61,350 nucleotides of DNA from Triparma columacea (GCA_030267965.1 BRYA01000320.1:1594-62943), one strand, 5' to 3'. Positions 30,210-42,422 are shown, counted from the first letter of the stretch. A program made the numbers and translations. Notes: generated by a model not told the origin, from the sequence alone.

Positions 30210-32520
30210 TCAATATTCAATTTTCCTCACAGGTTCCCCGCATCTTTGTTTCACATCCCTAACATCCTCCCCCGGTTCGAACCACTCCGTATCCTCTTTA
30301 AGTTGTTTCTTCCCCACGATATAATCCGCAATCTTTTCCGCCATCATGATAGTAGGTGCGTTCAAGTTCCCGCTGGTCATACTCGGCATAATGCTGGCGT
30401 CAACAACCCTCAAATTACTCGTCCCCAAAACCCCCCCAGCCGTACCCACGCACGTTCCCATTGCAACTGTACAGCTTGGGTGATAAGCCGAGTGACTCCT
30501 GTCCCTAATAAACGCGTCAACACTCTCATCAGACGTAATATCAACATGTGTCGTGTTCAGAGGTTCACCTAGGTACTTATCAAACGCTGGTTGTCTGATG
30601 ATCTCGTCAGTCAAACGGTAAGCGCTCCTCAAGTCCTCAATGTCCTCCTTAGTAGTAAGGTACCTAGGGTCGATCTTAGGGTAGTCCATGATGTTAGGAC
30701 TTGTTATGAAAACCTCACCCCTTGAAGTTGGACGAAGGGTACCAACGTGGGCCTGGAATGCGTGGTGGGGTAGCACGTCTAATTGTCCAACAACAGCGCT
30801 TGGTACGAAGTGGTACTGAACGTCTGGGTGCCTAAGGCCTGGCCTTGATCTAACGAATCCCCCAGTCTCAAACTGGTTTGAAGCCGCGATGCCCTTACCA
30901 CGGAGGAACCACTCGAGACCTACGCCTATCTTCTTGTGTGGGTAAGGCGTCCAGTTAGCGTAAGGGTAGAGCGTGCAGTCCTCCTTGCATCTATACTGCA
31001 TGTAGAACTCTAGATGGTCCTGTAAGTTCCGTCCTATCTCCTTGTTGTTAACTACGATGTTTTCAACGCCCACATCCCTCAGACGGTCAGCGTCCCCCAC
31101 CCCCGATACCTGTAGTATCTGTGGTGAACCAATAGCACCTAGGCATAATATAACCTCCTTCTCAGCCATTACCCTTGTAACGGAACCGGAGGGTCCTACG
31201 CACTCAACACCGACAGCCTTGGTCTTATCGTCGGCGTCCCAAAGTATCCTCGTAGCCATAGTTTCGTGTAGTACCTCGAGGTTTGCGTTAGCCTCCAACG
31301 CGGGTCTTAGGTAAGCCTTTGCAGTGGAGCATCTGACACCGTCAGGTCTTGTTGTTTGATCCATAGGTCCGAAACCTTCCTGACTATAACCGTTGAAGTC
31401 AGGGGTAGACCTGTACCCAGCCTGCTTACCTGCTTCAACGAAGACGTCGAATAGGGGAGAAGGCTGTGAAAGGTAACCCTCGGAACTCAAGGAGCGACCA
31501 TTGGTAACGTCAAGAGGTCCCTCGAAACCCTTGTACTCGTCAACCTCCTTACTCCGTCCTATACTCGTATGCGAGGATTGAGCTTTCTTAAAATAAGGGA
31601 GGACGCCCTTGTAACTCCAGTCGAGATCAACGGAGGAGGGGGAGGAGGTTATCTCGGTAGACCAACGCTCAAAATCTAAGGCGTGACCACGGACGTATAC
31701 CATGGCATTTAGACAACTTAATTGGGGGTAGGGGGTGGGGGGGTGGGGGGAGGGGGGGGGGGGTTGGGGGGGGGGGGTTACGGTATCGGTTACGGTATCA
31801 TTGTAACAATAACTCTAGACGCTTCTGGGTCCGATTTATTGTCCTTATCTTCCTCTTTCCCTTTGCGTTTTCCTTTTATTTGAAATTAACAATTCCCCTC
31901 ACCTGCTTCCCCCCAGTACCTTCCCTCTAGGTTGGTCAATAACCCTCCCATCAAGTCCCTCCTGTGGCACAGTATTGTAGTGCCAGTTCCTGGTTGAGGA
32001 AGGGAGAAGATTGTATGTTAGGGCTGCTGGGATGTCTATCTGCCAGGAGTGGTGGAGAGAATTTTCAGGACAACCTGCGTCTAGGACTAGGATCTTTTCA
32101 CTGGGTGGAAAAGTGGGGAGGGGGAGTTGGTATGTGGTGAGCTTGTTGCTTGGTGTTGTTGTCTGTTGTGGTAGTAGTGTGTACGTAGTGTATGTACGCA
32201 GTATGTGGTTGCAATCTCAATCGCTTAACTTACCTTTTTAGCTGTGTACTCAATCTATTTGCTAATACTGATCCTGCTGAACCTGCTCCAAGGATAACAT
32301 ATGATGCTGTTGTTGTCGTCGTATTTGCATCAGATGATAAACAACGATACGACGAGGTGTTAAATGGAGTGCTAAGTGGATTGAAGTGATGTATAAATGG
32401 TGTCTGAATAGGTGTCTGAATAGGTGTCTTTCTATCGACATTATATTTCACCTCATTTAATTTGTTGAGACGTAATGATAGTCTTAATGATTGCCGAATA
32501 TTGCGTGTTGATGCAATCAT
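30210..32520 (-). CDS. GMC oxidoreductase, choline-dehydrogenase-like
   Basis: Three minus-strand exons are inferred: 32520-32234, 32100-31903 and 31716-30210, about 663 residues. The N-terminal 60 residues are basic with repeated TPIQTP and resemble a mitochondrial presequence. The FAD-binding ASYVILGAGSAGSVLANRLS spans about residues 68-88. Exon 2 carries VLDAG and IDQPRGKVLGGSR. Exon 3 continues the signature with LNAMVYVRGHALDFERW. Later motifs include VILCLGAIGSPQILQVSG, NLQDHLEFYMQY and the C-terminal 'AYHPSCTVAMG' (catalytic His region) and 'SGNLNAPTIMMAEKIADYIV'. Closest in style to choline dehydrogenase and related alcohol oxidases, so glycine-betaine formation is possible but not proven. 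Intron 2 holds G-runs on the plus strand up to nine long. The joins are all phase 2. Confidence 0.88.
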
Positions 32521-33083
32521 GTTGTGTGTTTGCCTATAAATTACTATATAACGTTACTATACAATCAGAGAATTAAGGTTTAAAGTTTGCCCTTCTGATG
32601 GATATCTGATGGATTTGGATCCGAAGAAGCTCCGAGGTATTGTTATGACAATTTGAGCGGGTTAATGTCAACGTGTCGTGGTAATATTTTTAATATCGGT
32701 AGAAATATAGCGGCACTTTCGCGTGGTACTTTCGCAATTAATTTCCTTGGTCGTAAAAGTATCTAAAATTGACAAAAAAAATAACAACCTGATCACAGAA
32801 ATCCAAGACGTCCGAAGACGACAAAGTGCAAAACTAAAGCTTCTGCTATTTGTCCTCACTTTTGTAGTTATAGTTAGTACTAGGTGTTAAAAATCTACTT
32901 ATAGTCCGTATAGTCCGTATAATAGTTCTATTTAGTCATAATAGTTGATATAAGATCATATAAGATAAATAATACTTCTCTCTCTCCCTGTCCAAACGAG
33001 ACATCAACAGGGATTAGTAGAGTAGAAAGGGATATACACACATCTACATAAATCCACACACATACACACACATACAAACAAGT
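32521..33083. promoter_or_regulatory. AT-rich divergent intergenic region
   Basis: These 563 bp lie between the oxidoreductase and Mpv17-type gene starts. The region is AT-rich with poly-A runs and ends in a CA-rich stretch (about 33046-33080). No gene is visible. Both promoters are expected here. Confidence 0.35.
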
Positions 33084-34072
33084 ATGATGCAATCTTTCAT
33101 CGCTAAACCAACCCAAAGATGGATTCTAAAGCATATTACTACATCCATAAACAAGCCAATGAAGCCTTTGAAGCCTATACACATACGTACCCATATCCGT
33201 ACGCACATCCGTACGCACATTAGAACGATAAATACAAACGCAAAATCACGCCATTACACATCTATAAACAAATACGTCAATAAATACGTCAATAGGTATA
33301 TAGAACTACTAGAGGAACACCCCTATAAAACTAATATTATCAGCGGTATAGTACTATGCTTTGCAGGAGATGTTATATGCCAGGTGAGACAACATCGATT
33401 GAGACGTCGATTCAGATAACAATTGAGACATCGATTTAGACAACAATTCAGACCAACAATTCAGACAACAATCAACACATCTATCAACAACCACAAACAC
33501 CACACACCCGCATCTATCAAGACTTACCCTCCCACCCCACCCAACCCCTAACACCCCCGCCCTACCAGAATCTCGTAATAGATCAATCCTCCTTTGACTA
33601 CCGTCGTTGTCTCTCCATGATGACCTTCGGTGGCCTCTACAACGGTTTCATAAACCTCTACGTCTACAACCTCTACTCCCGATACTTTCCCCCCTTCCTC
33701 CGTTCCACCCCATTAAGGTTCGGAGTCGCAGCTACCTTAGTCGACAACTTCGTCCACGTACCGGCATTCTATACACCGGGGTTCTACTATATAACAGGGG
33801 TAGTCCAAGGCCAGGGTTGGGGCGAGATGAACGAAACGTTATGGAACGGGTATTACGATAGTACGGTCAGCTGCTGGGCGCTATGGGTACCGGTCCAGTT
33901 CTGCAACTTCGCGTTCGTGCCTAGGAAGTATAGAGCGCTCGTGGTGTGTGGGGTTGGACTGGGGTGGAATGTAGTGCTGGACGTTATTAGCCATAGAGCG
34001 AAAGGGAGGGGAGGGGAAGGAGATAAGGAGAGGAGGGAACTTAAGATGAGGACGCATAGAGCTGGACTTTGA
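33084..34072 (+). CDS. Mpv17/PMP22 family membrane protein
   Basis: Two exons are inferred: 33084-33383 and 33569-34072, about 267 residues. The family consists of four-helix channel-like proteins of the mitochondrial inner membrane or the peroxisome. The family start is visible as YIELLEEHPYKTNIISGIVL followed by CFAGDVICQ at the exon 1 end. Exon 2 has FDYRRCLSMMTFGGLYNG, then HVPAFYTPGFYYITG and the signature WALWVPVQFCNFAFVPRKYR. The last helix 'ALVVCGVGLGWNVVLDVISH' ends the domain. The N-terminus is basic and contains four HIRT tetrapeptides from a 12-bp repeat, which fits a mitochondrial presequence. The intron has a GTGAG donor and a C-rich acceptor. Confidence 0.87.
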
Positions 34073-34153
34073 AATTTGTGGAGAAAGTTAAAAAAGACGG
34101 TTTGAAAGCAAAGACATTTCCTTTCAATAGCAATTTCACAAACACACCACTTC

Positions 34154-34743
34154 CTTGATCAACCCTCCCCCCCACCCTCGTCGTCTCTGCTACTCGGGTA
34201 AACGTATCACCCTCCCCACCTCGTCCCAGCATCCTCCCTCCCCCCCCTCCTCCTCCCCGCATCTTCTAACCCTCTCAAACGCGTCGTTCCAACCCCACCT
34301 CCCCATCCACCTATAACCCAAACCCTCCATCCTACCCCTACTACCAATTTCACAAACACCACTTTCTTGATCAACCCTCCCCCCCACCCTCGGCGTCGAT
34401 GCTACGAGGGTAAACGGATCACCCTCCCCACCTCGTCCCAGCATGCTCCCTCCCCCCCCTCCTCCTCCCCGCATCTTCTAACCCTCTCAAACGCGTCGTT
34501 CCAACCCCACCTCCCCATCCACCTATAACCCAAACCCTCCATCCTACCCCTACTACCACCAGTGCCGCTGCCAGAACGAGTGTGCATAGGCTCGNCCCCC
34601 CCCCCCCCTCCTCCTCCTCCCCGCACCTTCTAACCCTCTCAAACGCGTCGTTCCAACCCCACCTCCCCATCCACCTATAACCCAAACCCTCCATCCTACC
34701 CCTACTACCACCAGAGCCGCTGCCAGAACGAGTGTGCATAGGC
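34154..34743. repeat. Imperfect tandem repeat containing the FkbM gene 3' end, with one N
   Basis: A block of roughly 150-210 bp occurs three times (about 34154-34350, 34351-34563 and 34600-34743). Each copy contains the same segment that, on the minus strand, encodes 'RMEGLGYRWMGRWGWNDAFE'. A single N at 34595 sits next to a 12-C run, so assembly was uncertain here. The copies differ by small substitutions and truncations. Confidence 0.75.
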
Positions 34744-35984
34744 TCTGATAGGACGTACTCGGGGGAGTAACGGAGGACAACCAGGAATTTAATACCATGT
34801 CACCTACACCCTCGGCGTCGATGCTATAAGGGTTAAAACGGAAAGGGGGGGGTCAGATTACCAAAGGTTTGGTGGGAGGGTTTTAGTGAATTGCTGTAGC
34901 GAGGGAGAATCTCGAAGCTCGAACTCTCCCCCCCACACACACCAACCCACTCCACCCCACACCCTCACCTCAACAACCCGAACCGCTTAGGGACCTTGCA
35001 CATCTTTGCAATAGTCCCAACGCTCAGTGTTTTGACCTTGATTGTATTTTCCAGTCTGTCAAAAGCCGCGCCTCCCCTCAAAGTCTCAGCCCTCTTCCTC
35101 TGCCCCGGTGTCTGCGATGCCTTCAAGTGTGACTCCATACCCGCGGCGTCAGAGGTCAAGAAAAGGTCCGCAGTCCCGTCTTTATCGTCCGGTGTTACGG
35201 CTGCCTCGAGGTAGCACGCCGTCTGTGAACCGGTAGAGTACACGTCAATGTAAGGGGACTGGTTCGACTTGGCTAGGGAGAGCTGGGAAGGGTTGGGCTC
35301 GACGAGGACGGTGGACCAACCGAGCTGGGCGAGGTTGAAACTGTTGGAACTAAGGAGACCGTCGTTCGCTCCAATGTCCACCACCAGCCTTGAGAAAGGC
35401 AGAGGACCGGGGGGGAACAGCTCATCCTCGTTACTGCCCCTAGAGATTTCGGGGGGGGAAACGGGGGGAAACCTGGAGGACATGCGGCGGATGAGAAGGC
35501 CGGCCTCCCTGCTGTGGCTGACGTCCACCAGAGTCCTAGTGTACAACCCCCCCCCCGTATTAACCTGGATTACCCGGTCGGTCGTCTCCCGGAGGAGGGC
35601 GGTTATCCTGCCGTCCTTCATCCAATCGACGAGGCGGGAACCGCCGTCGCTGTCGACGTCGAAACCTGAGAGCGTCAGACCAGAGGTTGAGAGGAGGAGG
35701 TGTACAGAGGAGTGGAGGCGGATTAGGAAGTAGGTCATGGAGAGGGTGAAAATTAGGCAGATCAGGGAGGACACCTTTAGGCAGCAACGCATGGTAGGGG
35801 TAAAGGGAACAGAGGAGTAGGTACCCGTGGGGGGGGGGAAGCTTGGGAGGGAGGAGGAGCGGTGATTCTTTTTGCTTTGGGAGGAGGTTGGGGGAGGCAG
35901 CAAGGAGGTGGGAGACGACGGAAGTTGAGTCGAGAGAAGGGACGGGGTTTGAGAGGACGACAAAGGGTTCTGCCTGCGATGCAT
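34402..35984 (-). CDS. FkbM-type methyltransferase, 3' end disturbed
   Basis: Exon 1 (35984-34969) is clear; exon 2 runs from 34823 to a stop near 34402 but is disturbed. The N-terminus holds a signal anchor (VSSLICLIFTLSMTYFLIRL, about residues 71-90), suggesting a Golgi or ER type II protein. The SAM-binding motif RLVVDIGANDGLLSS lies near residue 196, followed by VLVEPNPSQLSLAKSN. Exon 1 ends VPKRFGLL and exon 2 starts S-IDAEGVGD, the usual FkbM continuation. About 40 nt further on, the conserved sequence RYSPEYVLSEPMHT continues in another frame, so there is a one-base frame change near 34757-34790 or a tiny intron of about 42 nt. The C-terminus then enters the tandem repeat and the N at 34595. 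Probably a functional gene with assembly damage; a pseudogene is possible. Confidence 0.65.
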
Positions 35985-36763
35985 AACAACAGATAATTTT
36001 GTTGGCTAAGTGAGGGGGAGGGGTCAGGGTGAGCCGTATGAAGGAAAATGGGGGTTTGGCGCGTTCATCGTGTCAGTTGTCAGTAAAAGAACGTGTTTGG
36101 AATACGTACGCTGCTTTTGGATCCGGAGGCGGACGTAAACCACAAAAAATGAGACTAACAAAAAGTTGACAAAAAAAAAAAGTTGCAATTTGGTAAAACA
36201 TTTCTAGGGTAACTATAATCTTTAGTACGAAATATTTATTGAAACATTATTTTATTTCTGAATCTTTAAAATCATTCGACACAGATAATTTGATGATGTC
36301 AAAATAATAATATTTCAACTTTTTTATCCAATATTTAAAGAAATTATTTATTCATTATAATCACAACGATAATATATAATTGAAAATTATACGTCTTAAA
36401 AATTATACGAAGAATACTTTTTGTCAAACTCACTGATCATTTTATTTTGTGCATTTATATAATATTTTTATGATTAATGTAACTATAATATTTTTGGTAA
36501 AATCTAATTCTCTAAGGATCAACTTCAAAATTGAAAATTTTGCAAAATTGACATTTCGGAACAAAAACCAAGTGTTGTACAGCCGTCCTTGTCAGCATTG
36601 CCAACTTTGCTTCTATCAATATCAATCATACCGCCCCCCACCAAAACACAAAGAGATACAACTCCACCAAATTCTCCAGCATTTTAAACCTGGCGCTTTG
36701 AAGAGCAGAGCTTGTTGAGCCGCTTTCCCGAGGCAACGAAACCGTATTAATCAAAACTCAACC
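35985..36763. other. Intergenic region with an AT-rich island
   Basis: No gene is seen. The segment from about 36130 to 36570 is far more AT-rich than anything else in the window, with runs of A and T and no long open frame. It lies upstream of both the FkbM-type gene (minus) and the small gene at 36764 (plus). Confidence 0.5.
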
Positions 36764-37288
36764 ATGTCTGTGTCAGAGTGGGATGGGGAGGCGTTGGATG
36801 TAGTAAAGGCCGAATTCGTTCTTCCTCAGCCTCCTTCACTCCATGATCCAAAAAACGAAAGTATCCTAAATTCTTGAATTGCAACATGTCACATGTCAAC
36901 GCTACAATCTTACTCGTTGCAACCACCATCAACCAAAACCACGGGGTCGCCTCAAATGTGCGCCATCTGAGCCCCCCCCCCTAACCTTCCATCCAACTGA
37001 TGACCTCTCAGCAGGTGCACCGCTCACGGTACAAATACCCCAATAACCCAATAACAAACATGATGATGACAGGCATCTGCTCTCGCATGTCCATGTTCCC
37101 AACTGATGGTGGAGTGATATGGAAAAGAAGGCAGCGATGAAAGGCGAGAGGGTAAGCTATTTTCCCCATTTCTCCCCCATATCCCTTTCTATTACCCCCT
37201 CAACCCCTTTAACCGCACTTACAAACCGACACTTGCTCTCTCCTCCTCCTCTCTTCCCCATCAGGACCTGGTTTCTGTGGATTATTAG
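36764..37288 (+). CDS. Possible small multi-exon gene, exon structure unresolved
   Basis: A first exon at 36764-36860 starts ATG in good context and encodes MSVSEWDGEALDVVKAEF and 14 further residues ending DPKNE, with a phase-1 GTATCC donor. Downstream there are several acceptors (37014, 37072, 37264) but no single model is compelling. One phase-consistent path ends DLVSVDY-stop at 37288; another joins 36860 to 37073 and ends WKRRQR-stop near 37138. The product would be only 50-60 residues. I do not recognise the family. Confidence 0.3.
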
Positions 37289-37381
37289 GGTCGTCCATTT
37301 TTTGGGAAAATCCTCGATCGAGAAAAAAAGAGGGAGAAAACAACACACACACAATTTCCCAAATTCCCACTCATTTTTTAC

Positions 37382-40300
37382 ATGAGCGAGAATCACGCCC
37401 CTAACGATAGCAACAAACACACCATGTCATCGCCGTCTAAGATCTCGGACTATTTCAGTGCGGCTTCGAAACCTAAAATGGCACCAAAATCACTTCCCGC
37501 CAGCACCCCCTCATCCATAATTGATAAGCTGGCTGCTGCTGCTCCTCCTCAGGCACCTGTTGCGGCTTTTAAACCTCCTACTGTGTCAGGTCCTAAGTCA
37601 TCTGACGCCGCCACCACTGCAAAATCCTCTACCTCTAAGGAGGGGGGAAAAGATGAAAAGGACGACGCCACTTCAGACAAGGTGAGCTTTCCCTTCCCCT
37701 CAATGTCCTTCCCCTCCCTCCACTTACCCTCCCACCTTATCACCTACCTCGCTCCTTTCAGAAGCGCAAGCGAAGGATGGCTTGTGGGGAATGCAAGACG
37801 TGCATCATTGAGAAGGTGAGAACGCTGTCACCTTTTGCGTGTATAGTGACGATTCTTGACTGACCACAATCGCTTCGCCCCCCCCCCGCCCCCCCTGCCC
37901 CCCCCGCCCCCCCCGCCCACAGGACTGTGGGGTCTGCAAGGCGTGTGTTAAGAATGCCCAGCCCCCCCCTCCCCCGGATCCCAAAAACCCGAAGAAGAAG
38001 CCGCCCTCAAAGAGGAAATGCGAGGAGCGCATCTGCCTGATTACCAAGTACAAGCTCGACCCCGAAGGTGCTGTTGGAGAGGACGGCTCTTGCGACTATT
38101 GTGTAAAGTGCGGTCCCGAGGCCTCTTACTTGAGCGACGATGAGGTGAGAGCGGGCGAGGCGACAACGACGGCAGCGACGACGACTAAATACAATGACGA
38201 CTCACTTCGCTCGCCGTACTCGCAGACGCCCGACGCCAACTTTGGCGACGACGAGAATGCTCCCGTCACAGAGCTCACCATGCTCTGCTGTGAGAAGTGC
38301 CCCCGCGCCTTCCACGCCAAGTGCTGTCTAACGGTTACCGACATGATAACGCAGGACCCCGTCATGTACCGCATGCCCAAAGGCGAGGTGAGAATGGAGC
38401 AGGGAGAATAAATCAAAGCAGCGCATTGGCAGCGATGCCGTCCTTGGCTGAGGCATCTCAACCTTTTCACTAACGCAACCCCCTGCGTGGCTCTCTTCGC
38501 TCGCCGCACTCGTCGCATTATCTTCGCTTGTCGCAGTGGATTTGCTCCTTCTGCAAGGAGGCTGAAGAGAAGAAGGCGAACCCTCCTCAGAAGAAGCCGA
38601 GGGTATCCAAGCCCAGGGCGGCCAACACGGTCAAGAACTCGTTCAAAACTTCCAAGACCAAGCAGCAGACACTCACTGGCTTAGTATCCGGAGGGGTCAA
38701 GATTCCCAAGAAGACAATCACCGAGGTCAAGCTTCCCGATGCCAAGGATTTTACTGACCTGGACTATGTCAAGAGGAGCCCCGACTTCGTCGCCGCCTGC
38801 CACTTTTTGAGGTTTGCCGAGCCCGAGCTCAAGCTGAGGTTCATCAACCCTGCTCTCAAAAATGTCGCTGGGAACTATTTCCCAATTGACGACATCGAGA
38901 TTGCGCTTTCTGGCCTGACCTATGCCAACGTCGTCGAAGCCGGCAAGATTCTTGATGAGGAAGACGAGAACAACAAGAGCCCCATGAGCAAGTATTACGA
39001 AAAAGTCGCTGACATCGAGTACGACCAAATCGAGGCGGCCGGCCAGTTGCGTAATATCCTTTTCCACCGCCTCCTCCTCCCTAAATCCAATCGCTCTAGC
39101 ATCAAGTCCGACAGCGACCACTGCTCCGCGTACGAATGGTTCCAAATGCTGAAGAGCCGTTTTACCATGTGGCACATCATGGTAGAGATCGGGCAGTATG
39201 AGTACAAAATGAGAAAGGAGGAAGAGGAGATGGAAGAGGAAGACTCTGACGAAGAGGAAGGACGTGGTGAGACCCCCGGCAAGCCAGATAAGCTTCAAGG
39301 TGTGAAGATCCCCGACAGCGCCGCCAAGGCCCTCAAGCTCGCAATTAAGTTGAACACCAACGTGGCCGGCGGAGGGCCTAAGTTCAAGGCTTTTCTCGAC
39401 AAGGCTCGTGGCGAGTGCCGGATCCTTACCAAGCCCATCGAAAGGGCCATCAAGGTCTTCAAGGCTAATTCTTCTGGCAAGTCCAAGCAAATTTTGAAAG
39501 ATCTCCTCTTCGATAACAACCGAGGTGGAGTGACCGAGGACGCAAGTGAGGAGAACGACACGGAAGAGGACGCTACCGCCGACGAGAACGACGTGGCGGA
39601 AGAGGTGAGAAGGGGAAAAACAAGCACGACAATCCCATCAGTCACTAACGCAACTCTCTCTCCCCCCCCCACTCCCCCCGCACTCTTCAACACTCATCGT
39701 AGAACGAAACTGCTGAGAACTCCCCCGAGGACGAGGAGTCCGAGGCAGAGTTCTCAGAGGAGGACGACGATGACGATGATGAGTACGAGGCTGATGATAT
39801 TGAGCAGTTTCAGGTCGTCAAGAAGAAAGGCCCTCCCCCCCGCGACAAGGCGAAGGACGCCTCGAAGATGGAGGAAATAATGACGTGCGCCAACCCAGCC
39901 AAGAACGATACCGTTGTCCTGCAAAAGTTCTTGAAGCTCCTCACCGGACGAGACCTCGATTCGCTTCACGCCGCTATCACCAAGACCTTCCGCAACTTCT
40001 GGACCTCTGAAGACCTCCTTCAGTACGTCACAACCTTCGAGCTTCTGACTTCTCAGATTCCCAAGGCGCTCCTAGACAGCTTCCTGGTCCCCTCCTTTGA
40101 CTTTGGGAGTCTAACAACATCGGAAAAGGTAATGGCATTCAAGGTTCTTTGCGACTTCCACCTTCTCCACGATGTTTCCATCCAGTCTGAGGTGAAGGAT
40201 TATGAGAAGGCGGAGATTGTTGCCGTTCCCAAGTTTTTTGACGCCATGGGAAGAGGTTACTTTTTCTTTGCTCACTTGCAGCCCCTAGCGGGGTGCCGTT

Positions 40301-40787
40301 TGTACCGCACCATCGGTAGTTGGAACACCGAGGGCGGCCAGAGGAAGGTTGTGAAGATCAAGGATAGCTCCAAGGCTAGGTGAGCACCTTTTGGGACACG
40401 CCTCGTTCTTCGCACAACCCTAACACCCCTCGCCCCCCCCCCCCCCCCCTCCCGTCCCCCATCCCTAGGTTCAAGCCCCCCCTCCCACCCCCCTCTTCTA
40501 CTCTTCCCGTGATCCCCTACGAACACGACCGCTGCTTGATGTGGGAGGTAGTCGCCGAATGCGCCGAGGATGTAGGCGAGATCCTTTCGCAGAAGGAGCT
40601 TTTTAACGGCACAGAGACCTCGTACCTCAAGACCAGGCTCAATGAGCTCAAGCTCGATCTCGAGTATGAAGTTGATAGGGTTGAAAGTTTGATGGAGAGG
40701 GAGAGGAAGAAGGAAATTCTCAGGAACATGCCAAGGAGAGTCTCATCGAGGTCCAGGCGCGATGATGGGGTGTCGTACAAAGACTGA
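37382..40787 (+). CDS. CXXC zinc finger and PHD finger chromatin protein
   Basis: Seven exons are inferred: 37382-37681, 37762-37815, 37923-38144, 38226-38387, 38537-39604, 39703-40379 and 40469-40787, about 933 residues. Exons 2-3 encode a CXXC domain: RRMACGECKTC, DCGVCKAC and KRKCEERIC, with the eight-Cys spacing of readers of unmethylated CpG. Exons 3-5 encode a PHD finger starting CDYCVKCG, then LCCEKCPRAFHAKCC and WICSFCKEA (C4HC3), split across three exons. A large helical region and two acidic tracts follow, then a C-terminal domain with 'KNDTVVLQKFLKLLTGRDLD' that I do not recognise. The protein is probably nuclear and recruits chromatin modifiers to CpG-rich DNA. Six introns, all with GTGAG donors, keep frame throughout. 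Exon 1 is Ser/Ala/Pro-rich; the alternative start is M15. Confidence 0.82.
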
Positions 40788-40878
40788 GGGGGAATATTTT
40801 GACGGATATGATCTTTGGTGATTGCGAGAGGGTGACAATAATAATAGCAGCAGCAATATTAGGTGAAACATACTTATC

Positions 40879-42224
40879 TTAGCAAAGGTTATACAGCAGG
40901 GCATCGTACCTGTACATCATTTTCGGTTTGACATAGTGAAACGTGATGGAACTTTGGCTGCAGCAGTCAACCCCCTCCTTCAAGCCAATCGAATACTTAA
41001 CGTACCAATCGCTTAAGGGGTTCTTCTTCGGTGCCATGTAGGTATAATGGTGGCCTGCCAAGAAGGGCAAGAACCTCTCCCTCCCCTCCTTGTCTCTGGT
41101 GTCGTATGGGTGGATTCCCTCACCCTTGAGGCACTGTGCGACCTGCACATCCTCCCAGAAACCCTTGAGGTCCACCCCGCAGTGGTCAAAAGTGCCTACC
41201 AAAGTCTTGAGCCCCGCCCTATTCAGCAAGTATCCAGGCCCACCCGCGTTGAATTGTCGCTCCTCCAAGCCGTCCCGAAAGAACCTCCTCCCCAGGTACA
41301 CGGGCTTGGTCCCGTCCTCAGTCAGGGCCCTGATCTCCTCGCTCCCAAGATACATTTTCATGTTCTCAACGAGCATGTAAACGTCGTCGCCGCCAATGAA
41401 GAACCACTCGAACTCGTCAATGTAGTTGTCGTGAAGGTATTGCCAAGTTGACTTGACCTTCTGCCAAATGTTATTGTACTCCTCGGGGCCCTTGTGGGGT
41501 ATGTTCACCGTACTAAGTGACTCATCAGTCAATGTGCTGGAGGCCATGAAGCCATCGCACCGCTTCGCCCACGTCTCCCTCAAGGCGGGCATCACCTTCT
41601 CATGTTGCTTATCGTAAGTATAGATTGTGCACATGAGCTTGGTGCTAGGGTGGAACTCTCCATTATATATCGATATCTCGTCCAACATCTTATAGTCAGC
41701 GTCCCCAAGTCCATGTGACCCCCCCAATCTGCAGGCGTGCTCCTTGTTGGTTCCCCCGTGCTCAAACTTTAATTCTGGGGGGTTTAGGTGAAGCTTCGTT
41801 GGGTCTGAGGAAGCCAAGGTTGTTGTGAGTGCGAAGGTTAGTAGAGGGGGGGGGGGGGAATCAGTAATAAGGGCCGAACAAAACAACCAAACAAAAACGG
41901 CCGAATCCCCCCCCCACTTCAGTGCAACTCACCGTGCACTTCAGCTGACCTATGAGTAGCATAAGGATGCGCGGCAGCAGCATAGTGCAAGGCAGCATTT
42001 TCGTGCCCCCTATCAATCCTCGGAGCCACATCAGCATTGCCCCTAAGCACAGCGACCCCTGGCTCCTTGGTCGTCGAAGGTGAAATTAAGTACCACAGAG
42101 GCACGCAAACCCACACAACTAACAAACAAATGAGAATTCCAGTAACTTTAACCTGAAATAACCCCCCATCGCGCTTCGATCGTCCTAATCTCTTCCCCTG
42201 TGAGAGCAATGATCGAGGGGGCAT
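40879..42224 (-). CDS. C1GALT1-like beta-1,3-glycosyltransferase
   Basis: Two minus-strand exons are inferred: 42224-41933 and 41804-40879, about 405 residues. Exon 1 encodes a basic cytosolic tail and one signal-anchor helix (VTGILICLLVVWVCVPLWYL), as in Golgi type II enzymes. Exon 2 is the catalytic domain: LMCTIYTYDKQHEKV, ALRETWAKRCD, the metal-binding WFFIGGDDVYMLVENM (about residues 230-246), FNAGGPGYLLNRAGL and WEDVQVAQCL. These follow core-1 beta-1,3-galactosyltransferase. The donor and acceptor substrates in this organism are unknown. The stop is 91 bp from that of the convergent CXXC-PHD gene, and the start is 198 bp from that of Jouberin. The join is phase 1. Confidence 0.85.
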
Positions 42225-42422
42225 CGACGAGAGGCAAATCTACTTCCTGAACGAAGTTGGTAACAATTCGCCAACTAGAGATACTCTTCGTCTACTACCA
42301 AAAGTCCGATACCAACTTTCTATTTAATGAGTTCGAATGAATTAAAACAAGATGGTGGGGGTTTTATTTTGACAAAAATTGCTTTCCGGGTCTCGGCTGG
42401 TTTTTCTGTCCAAAAAGCAGCC
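42225..42422. promoter_or_regulatory. Shared divergent promoter region (glycosyltransferase / Jouberin)
   Basis: These 198 bp separate the two start codons. An upstream in-frame ATG for the plus gene exists at 42327, which I consider less likely. No specific motif is recognised. Confidence 0.35.
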
